From positions 1-41,812 of the forward strand of contig JAETPP010000006.1 in assembly GCA_021771115.1 (NCBI GenBank): DNA of 41,812 nucleotides. The letters are read 5' to 3'. A program made the position numbers and the translations under genes. Positions 37,237 to 41,812 of the stretch are shown one piece after another. Origin of the DNA: Bacillota bacterium (GTDB lineage Bacteria > Bacillota > Clostridia > Oscillospirales > Acutalibacteraceae). Under the pieces are notes generated by a model. That model searched no databases. It worked only from the letters and a program-made list of their open reading frames with translations, and had not been told where the DNA came from. How positions within the stretch are numbered: the stretch's first letter is position 1; every line of letters starts with the position of its first letter.

Positions 37237-38859
37237 ATGTTGACGCTTCTTTTGGCAGACGATGAAAGGCTTTTGCGGGAGGGAGTAGCGGAGCTGATCG
37301 ATTGGGCCGGGCTGGGCATTGACCGGCTGCTTCAGGCGGAAAACGGGAAGGAGGCTTTGGAGCTGGCCAGAGAGCATGCGCCGGATATCCTGTTGACCGA
37401 TGTGAAAATGCCGCTGATGGACGGCATTGCGCTGGCCCGTGCCTTCCATCGGGAATTTCCGGAAACCAGGATCATTTTCCTTTCCGGGTATGCCGATGTG
37501 GAATACTTAAAAGCGGCCATACAGGAGCAGGCGGTAGACTATATTCTGAAGCCTGTCGATCCCCGGGAGCTGGAATCCGCCATCGGAAAGGCGGCCCGGG
37601 CGGTGAACGGCCAGCGGGAGCATCGGGAGCAGCAGCTGACCATGAGAAGGCTGATCCAGAAAAGCCTGCCGGCCTATCGGAAGGATTTTTTCTCCCGGCT
37701 GTTTACCACCGACTGGGACGTGGAAGCCCTGCAGGAGCAATTTTCTTTTTGTGATTTTCCCTTTCAGGAGGACGATGGCTTTTTAGTCGCCATGGTATCC
37801 CTGCGCTATGAGAAAATGGTTTCCGGCACCCAGATCGCCTTTCTGGGAGGGGAGGCGGAGGAGCTTCTCCGGCAGTGCCTCACGGAGGAAGGCCTTGTGG
37901 GATATGTGTATCCCGCAAGCCATGATCTGTACGCCTTGATCCTGCTTGCCTCCGAGCAGGAGGAGCCGGAAACAGAGCTGTACGGCCGTTTGCTCGGCAG
38001 CCTTACCGCACAGCTTCCGGCGGAGTGCAGCATCGGGGTGGGTACGCTGTGCAGCGGGATCTACAATATCCGGGAATCCCGGGAATGCGCCGAGCTTGCC
38101 CTTTCCAGGCAGTTTCAGGGAGGGAGAGGAAGGATCTACCGGTATCAGGAAAACCCCGTGACGGAATTGCCAAGCCTTACCATAGACCGGAACCATGTGG
38201 AGCTGCTTTGCTCCTGCATCCTTTCCGGGGATCGGGCCGCCTGCATGGAGCTTCTTCCTGTGCTGACGCGGAAGCTGGAGCAGCTGGAATATGTGGATTG
38301 GGCCTACCTTTCCTGCTACTGCCTCCATGCTCTCTCCATTGTTCTCTTCCGGCTGTGCGCCGAAAAGGGCCGGGGAGAAGGCGCCCCCATCGAGCTTTTG
38401 GTTCAATGCCATACCGCCCTTTCCGCCTGCCGGACCGTGACGGAGCTGGAAAAGCTGTTCAGCTCGATCCTGGAGGACCTGCTGCAAATGTTTTCCCGGG
38501 AATCGCAGACCCAGAACAGACGGATCGTCCGGGAGGTTCTCGCGTATCTGGACGATCACTATTCCGAAGCCGTCACCATTCAGAAAATCGCCAGAGAGCT
38601 TTATGTGACGCCGGCGTATTTGTGCAGGCTTTTTAAGAAGGAGACCTCTCAAACCATCAACGAGGCATTGACTGAGCTGCGGATCCGAAAGGCTAAGGAG
38701 CTTTTGGAGGCGCGCCGGTATCGCCTGTATGAGATCGCCCCCATGGTGGGATACCAGGATATCAAGTATTTCAGCCGGATCTTTAAGGCCCATACGGGCA
38801 GCACGCCCGGCGAATATGGGGAAAGGGCCGGAGCTTCCGGAGAAAGGAACAGCATATGA
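37237..38859 (+). CDS. YesN-type response regulator with AraC DNA-binding domain
   Basis: The 540-residue protein has an N-terminal receiver domain (acidic pair D8-D9 in LLADDE, phospho-acceptor D55 in LLTDVKMPLMDG, IIFLSGYADVEY, and the K of DYILKPVDP). A long middle region follows (about 130-430). The C-terminal AraC-family double helix-turn-helix has VTIQKIARELYVTPAYLCRL then LFKKETSQTINEALTELRI and IAPMVGYQDIKYFSRIFKAH. It should bind DNA near the divergent importer promoter when phosphorylated by the next gene's product. Start 37237 has GGGGGGA 8 bases upstream; an upstream in-frame ATG lacks a site. Its stop overlaps the kinase start by four bases (ATGA). Confidence 0.96.
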   Translation: MLTLLLADDERLLREGVAELIDWAGLGIDRLLQAENGKEALELAREHAPDILLTDVKMPLMDGIALARAFHREFPETRIIFLSGYADVEYLKAAIQEQAVDYILKPVDPRELESAIGKAARAVNGQREHREQQLTMRRLIQKSLPAYRKDFFSRLFTTDWDVEALQEQFSFCDFPFQEDDGFLVAMVSLRYEKMVSGTQIAFLGGEAEELLRQCLTEEGLVGYVYPASHDLYALILLASEQEEPETELYGRLLGSLTAQLPAECSIGVGTLCSGIYNIRESRECAELALSRQFQGGRGRIYRYQENPVTELPSLTIDRNHVELLCSCILSGDRAACMELLPVLTRKLEQLEYVDWAYLSCYCLHALSIVLFRLCAEKGRGEGAPIELLVQCHTALSACRTVTELEKLFSSILEDLLQMFSRESQTQNRRIVREVLAYLDDHYSEAVTIQKIARELYVTPAYLCRLFKKETSQTINEALTELRIRKAKELLEARRYRLYEIAPMVGYQDIKYFSRIFKAHTGSTPGEYGERAGASGERNSI

Positions 38860-40682
38860 GCAGGGGTTCTCTTTTTTCCCGGTGGAAGGCGAAATACGAG
38901 CACAGCAGCATACGCGCCAAGACCCTTCTTTCCGTGTTTTTGGGAAGCGTGCTCCTGGTGATAGGCTCGGCCGGCTTTTTCTTTTTTCGTTATACGGGCA
39001 TGATCCAGGAAAGCTCTCAGAGGCAGTTTTCGGAGCTTTGCACACAGGCCGGAGTCAGCCTGAACTATATGTTTTCCTCGGTGGAAAGCAATGGCGTCTA
39101 CATTTTGAACAGCTCAGAGCTGCTTCAAATCTTTCGCCATTTGCAGCAAAGCGATTATACGCTTTCCCAGGAGATCGATGATTACTTTGCCGTTTCCCGG
39201 GTAACCAGCCGGTATCATACGAACAAAGCCACAAAGGCGGTGCGCTACTACTTCAATACGGACGCGATCTACACCAGAGAGCAAAATTTTATTTTTCCTT
39301 TAAGCAGGATCGCGGAAAAGGATTGGTATGAGCGGATGCTTCTTGCAAAGGGCGCGCCCTTTTGGGTCTATCTTCCGGAGGAGGACAGGCTTTCCTGCTT
39401 TCAGGCTGAGTACAAAAACGTTCAGACAGGAGAGCTTTTGGGAGTGCTGGAGCAGGAATTGGACCGTGAGGAGGTGCTGCGGCTCTTAAGCAGCGTTTCC
39501 TCCTTTTCCACGGGCTGCACGGTGCTCACGGACCGGTCGGGAAACCTGGTGTATTCCGTGGGAGAGAAACCCCGGGAGTTTTTGGAGCGCTATCCCGTTT
39601 GGGAGCTTGCGGAAGAGAAAACCGCCATTTATTCCGGGGAAGGGGAACGGTATGCGGCCAACCGGCTGGACAATTTTTTTGTTCTGGCGGGAAGCATCCC
39701 CAGCCCCTATCTCGATGGGCAGATGAACGCCCCTGTCATAGAAACGCTGCTGTTTGGGATCATAGCGCTGCTGATAGCGGCGTGGATGGCCAGGCTCATT
39801 TCCAAAAGCCTCTCCGGCCGGATCAGCCGGATCGTGGAAGGGGTCAGCCGTATCCGCCTGGATTCGGAAGACTATCTGCCGGTCAGGTACGACGATGAGA
39901 TCACGAAAATCGAAGAGACGATAAACCGCTTTCTGGAGACGATCCGGAACAGCCTTCGGGAAAATGAAAGGATCTATTCCCAAAAGAAGCAAGCCGATTT
40001 TCGGATCCTGCAGGAGCAGATCAATCCCCATTTTCTGTACAACTGCCTGGATTCCATCAACTGGATGGCCCTGCGCAGCCGGGAATATCAAATCGCCCGC
40101 ATGGCTCAGCTTTTGGGAAGGTTTTTCCGCATGTCCTTAAGCCGCGGAAATCAGCTGGTGTCTGTGGAGGACGAGCTGGAGCACATCAGAGCCTATTTGG
40201 ATATCATGCAGATCCGGTTTGAAAACTGGATCCAGGTCGAATACAATGTGGAGAGCGATGCGGCAAAGTGCTTCATGCTGAAGCTCTTGTTGCAGCCCCT
40301 GGTGGAAAACGCCATCCTCCATGGGTTTAACGGGCAAAAGCAGGAGACGAAGATCCTCCGCATCCACATTTGCATTGCGGAAGAAAGGCTTCAGGTCACC
40401 GTTGAGGATAACGGAGCAGGAATGAGCAGCGAGCAGCTGGAAAAGATCCGGAATATCCTGAAAAGCGAGGAAACTCCCCGGGAAAGCTTCGGCCTTTGGA
40501 ATACCAATCAGCGGCTTGTGCTGTATTACGGGAAAGAAGCGGGCCTGCGGCTGAACAGCGCGCCGAAGGAGGGAACAAGGGTGGAGTTCAGCTTTCCCTG
40601 CACCCGTTTCCCGGCGGCCGACCTGCCCGCGGAAACCGTACTTTCGGAAAACGACCGGTCACGGATCACAGAAAACAACTAG
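38856..40682 (+). CDS. YesM-type sensor histidine kinase
   Basis: The 608-residue kinase has a first helix (SVFLGSVLLVIGSAGFFFFR), an extracytoplasmic sensing domain (about 50-290), a second helix (LLFGIIALLIAAWMARLI) and a HAMP segment. The phosphoacceptor His392 is in EQINPHFLYNCLDSINWMAL (HisKA_7TM-less YesM signature), and the HATPase part has LLLQPLVENAILHGFNGQ and VEDNGAGMSSEQLE. It would sense an outside signal and phosphorylate the coupled response regulator. After the usual end (TRVEFSFP) there are about 28 extra residues, and the stop codon's last base is the first base of a small inverted-repeat element, so the C-terminus may have been changed by its insertion. Confidence 0.96.
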   Translation: MSRGSLFSRWKAKYEHSSIRAKTLLSVFLGSVLLVIGSAGFFFFRYTGMIQESSQRQFSELCTQAGVSLNYMFSSVESNGVYILNSSELLQIFRHLQQSDYTLSQEIDDYFAVSRVTSRYHTNKATKAVRYYFNTDAIYTREQNFIFPLSRIAEKDWYERMLLAKGAPFWVYLPEEDRLSCFQAEYKNVQTGELLGVLEQELDREEVLRLLSSVSSFSTGCTVLTDRSGNLVYSVGEKPREFLERYPVWELAEEKTAIYSGEGERYAANRLDNFFVLAGSIPSPYLDGQMNAPVIETLLFGIIALLIAAWMARLISKSLSGRISRIVEGVSRIRLDSEDYLPVRYDDEITKIEETINRFLETIRNSLRENERIYSQKKQADFRILQEQINPHFLYNCLDSINWMALRSREYQIARMAQLLGRFFRMSLSRGNQLVSVEDELEHIRAYLDIMQIRFENWIQVEYNVESDAAKCFMLKLLLQPLVENAILHGFNGQKQETKILRIHICIAEERLQVTVEDNGAGMSSEQLEKIRNILKSEETPRESFGLWNTNQRLVLYYGKEAGLRLNSAPKEGTRVEFSFPCTRFPAADLPAETVLSENDRSRITENN

Positions 40683-40754
40683 GGAAGCACTGATTAAATC
40701 ACGCCTAAGGGCTTGGCACGCGTCTCGCGCAGTCAGATTTATTCAGTGCTTCCC
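40682..40754. mobile_element. Small MITE-like inverted-repeat element
   Basis: Ends GGGAAGCACTGATTAAATC (40682-40700) and GATTTATTCAGTGCTTCCC (40736-40754) are 19-base inverted repeats with one mismatch, enclosing a 35-base centre with CGCGTCTCGCG. Length 73 bases, no coding capacity. The ends resemble insertion-sequence termini, but I cannot name a family. Its first base is the G of the kinase stop codon. Confidence 0.6.
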
Positions 40755-40758
40755 TGGA

Positions 40759-40788
40759 AAAAAGGACCTTCTTCCGAAGGTCCTTTTT
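40759..40788. terminator. Bidirectional terminator between kinase and DUF4180 gene
   Basis: AAAAAGGACCTTC (40759-40771) and GAAGGTCCTTTTT (40776-40788) form a stem with loop TTCC. A/T runs on both sides let it end the plus-strand kinase transcript and the convergent minus-strand gene. Confidence 0.93.
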
Positions 40789-40801
40789 GATCGTGTTGAG
40801 T

Positions 40802-41164
40802 TTATCGCGTCAGCATGGAAAGGGCCTCTGCTTCTGTGTCCACGAAGAACACGTCGCTGCCCTTGTTGCTCTCATAGATGAAATCCTTGAGGGGCTTGCT
40901 GGTATAGTGGGAATAATCGCCGTAAATCGCGATCCGTCCGCCGTAGTTCACGTATTTTTGCAGAATTTCTCCCGCAAGCCCTGTACTGAGAATGAAAAAA
41001 TCCTCCGCGATCAGCTTTTTGTCGATGATGATGTTTTTCGTTCCCGCCTCATATTGCGCCGTCATCAAAAGGTCCAGGGCGGACTGGGCGTCTGTTATCA
41101 CGGGCTCGTCACTGCTGACAAGCCCGCAGACAACGCCGTTTTTTTCTAATTTTTTTAGCTTCAT
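40802..41164 (-). CDS. DUF4180 domain-containing protein
   Basis: The 120-residue protein matches the DUF4180 pattern: ITDAQSALDLLMTAQYE, LIAEDFFILSTGLAGEILQK (central family signature), YVNYGGRIAIYGDYSHYTSK, and the closing PLKDFIYESNKGSDVFFVD then EALSML. The role is unknown; members are sometimes found near MerR-type regulators, none of which is here. ATG 41164 has CGGAGG 7 bases upstream. It is monocistronic and convergent with the kinase gene. An inverted repeat CTCCGG/CCGGAG (about 41194-41220) lies upstream and could be an operator. Confidence 0.85.
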   Translation of the reverse strand: MKLKKLEKNGVVCGLVSSDEPVITDAQSALDLLMTAQYEAGTKNIIIDKKLIAEDFFILSTGLAGEILQKYVNYGGRIAIYGDYSHYTSKPLKDFIYESNKGSDVFFVDTEAEALSMLTR

Positions 41165-41490
41165 TTATATTCCTCCGATTTCTGTTTCCTAACCTCCGGT
41201 TTAGTGATGACATGCCGGAGACAGACCTTGCCGCCATAGGTGTGAAAGGGACGTTTCGGAAATGCCAGTGCCATATGAACCTGTATTCACAACCTGTAAA
41301 CGGCCCCTCAATTTGTCGAAAGCCGCCGCATATTTTCTTATTTTACCGGGAAATCGCCATTCTGGCAACAGGGATTTTTTGCAGTGCGGTTTTGGGGAAG
41401 TTTTTTCTATCCGGTACGATACAAAAGGGGGAATCAGTTGTTAGTAATGAGCAATAAGCAATTAAGGCGGCTGGCGGAAGCGTTTGTGAA
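41165..41490. other. Intergenic stretch without a recognisable gene
   Basis: Apart from the small inverted repeat near 41194-41220 and the ribosome site of the DUF4180 gene, I see no convincing coding sequence, promoter or RNA here. The GTTGTTAGTAATGAGCAATAAG run at about 41437-41460 resembles the low-complexity tails next to other mosaic repeats. Confidence 0.5.
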
Positions 41491-41812
41491 ATTGAGCGGT
41501 AAATTGGAATTTAGCGGGCTGACGAATAGCGCAAACCCCTTGCCTCCCCTGAAAGGGGTGAGCACGCCCCAGTGGGGCGTTGACGCGAACCGACCGAGCC
41601 GACAGGCGAGACGGGGGACCATGCTTTGCATGGTGGAAGGGTTATAGCCCAGCTGCGATTTGCATAAAGCCTGCGTTTATCAACTTGCTGCCACGGAACC
41701 CCTCAGTCAGCCTTCAGCTGACAGCTCCCCTTTCAGGGGTGAGCGCGTGCCGGAAAGTTATAACTTTCCTGGTACGCTGGTGCGAACCGACCGAGCCGAC
41801 AGGCGAGAAGCC
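41491..41812. repeat. Mosaic intergenic repeat element R6 (runs off the window, inverted orientation)
   Basis: The copy starts with an intact end GCGGTAAATTGGAATTTAGC (41496-41515). It continues with CCTTGCCTCCCCTGAAAGGG, a hairpin ACGCCCCAGTGGGGCGT, the GAACCGACCGAGCCGACAGG block, ACCATGCTTTGCATGGT, then CCCCTCAGTCAGCC and GTCAGCCTTCAGCTGAC. Last come CCCCTTTCAGGGGTGAGCGC, a palindrome GGAAAGTTATAACTTTCC and a second GAACCGACCGAGCCGACAGG block reaching the window end. Module order is the reverse of R2 and R3, so it is inserted the other way round. Confidence 0.8.

Noticed and set aside
41212-41457. Possible small gene after DUF4180
   Set aside because: No ribosome site, no recognisable motif, runs into repeat-associated low-complexity sequence.

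Overview
The window looks like chromosomal DNA from a moderately GC-rich, gut-type Clostridia (Firmicutes/Bacillota; probably Oscillospirales). This is inferred from the RNase Y/YmdB/FakA set, a threonyl T-box, YesMN-type two-component control, TTG and GTG starts behind strong GGAGG sites, and dense stem-loop intergenic repeats of a kind common in that group. No rRNA, tRNA, CRISPR array, integrase or transposase gene was seen.

Layout. 1-1161: start of a secreted protein that runs off the left edge. 1596-8918: a minus-strand housekeeping run, rny, P-loop kinase, ymdB, fakA, recG, with a hairpin-packed gap after rny and a long structured leader before it. 9382-12260: consensus promoter, Thr T-box, thrS and a 2H phosphoesterase, closed by a terminator. 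12899-16328: minus-strand trio of a membrane/HIT fusion, a type-B carboxylesterase and a methyltransferase. 16702-18766: ACT-domain protein and DUF711 (PFL) protein. 18948-24610: plus-strand operon PHP phosphatase, aroB, Lrp/AsnC regulator, aminotransferase, DUF362-ferredoxin protein, ispE. 25195-27816: minus-strand ABC-2 exporter. 28095-29500: three tandem paralogous membrane-anchored small proteins of lower GC. 29641-30843: membrane-anchored metallophosphoesterase.

30961-40682 is the main accessory locus. A YesN-type response regulator and YesM-type kinase (plus strand) are divergent from an LplB/LplC/solute-binding-protein importer (minus strand). The importer genes are followed by two translationally coupled FAD-oxidoreductase-like genes: one lacks the dinucleotide-binding glycines and the other carries an extra helical C-terminal region. 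This reads as a sensed, imported and oxidised substrate pathway of unknown substrate. A DUF4180 protein (40802-41164) follows.

Six intergenic gaps carry a mosaic repeat family. The elements have shared ends resembling GGTAAATTGGAATTTAGC and exchangeable stem-loop modules whose stems change sequence but keep pairing. This family, the DUF2238-HIT fusion, the FAD pair, the rny leader and a Shine-Dalgarno-sequestering hairpin before the ABC exporter are the most interesting signals.
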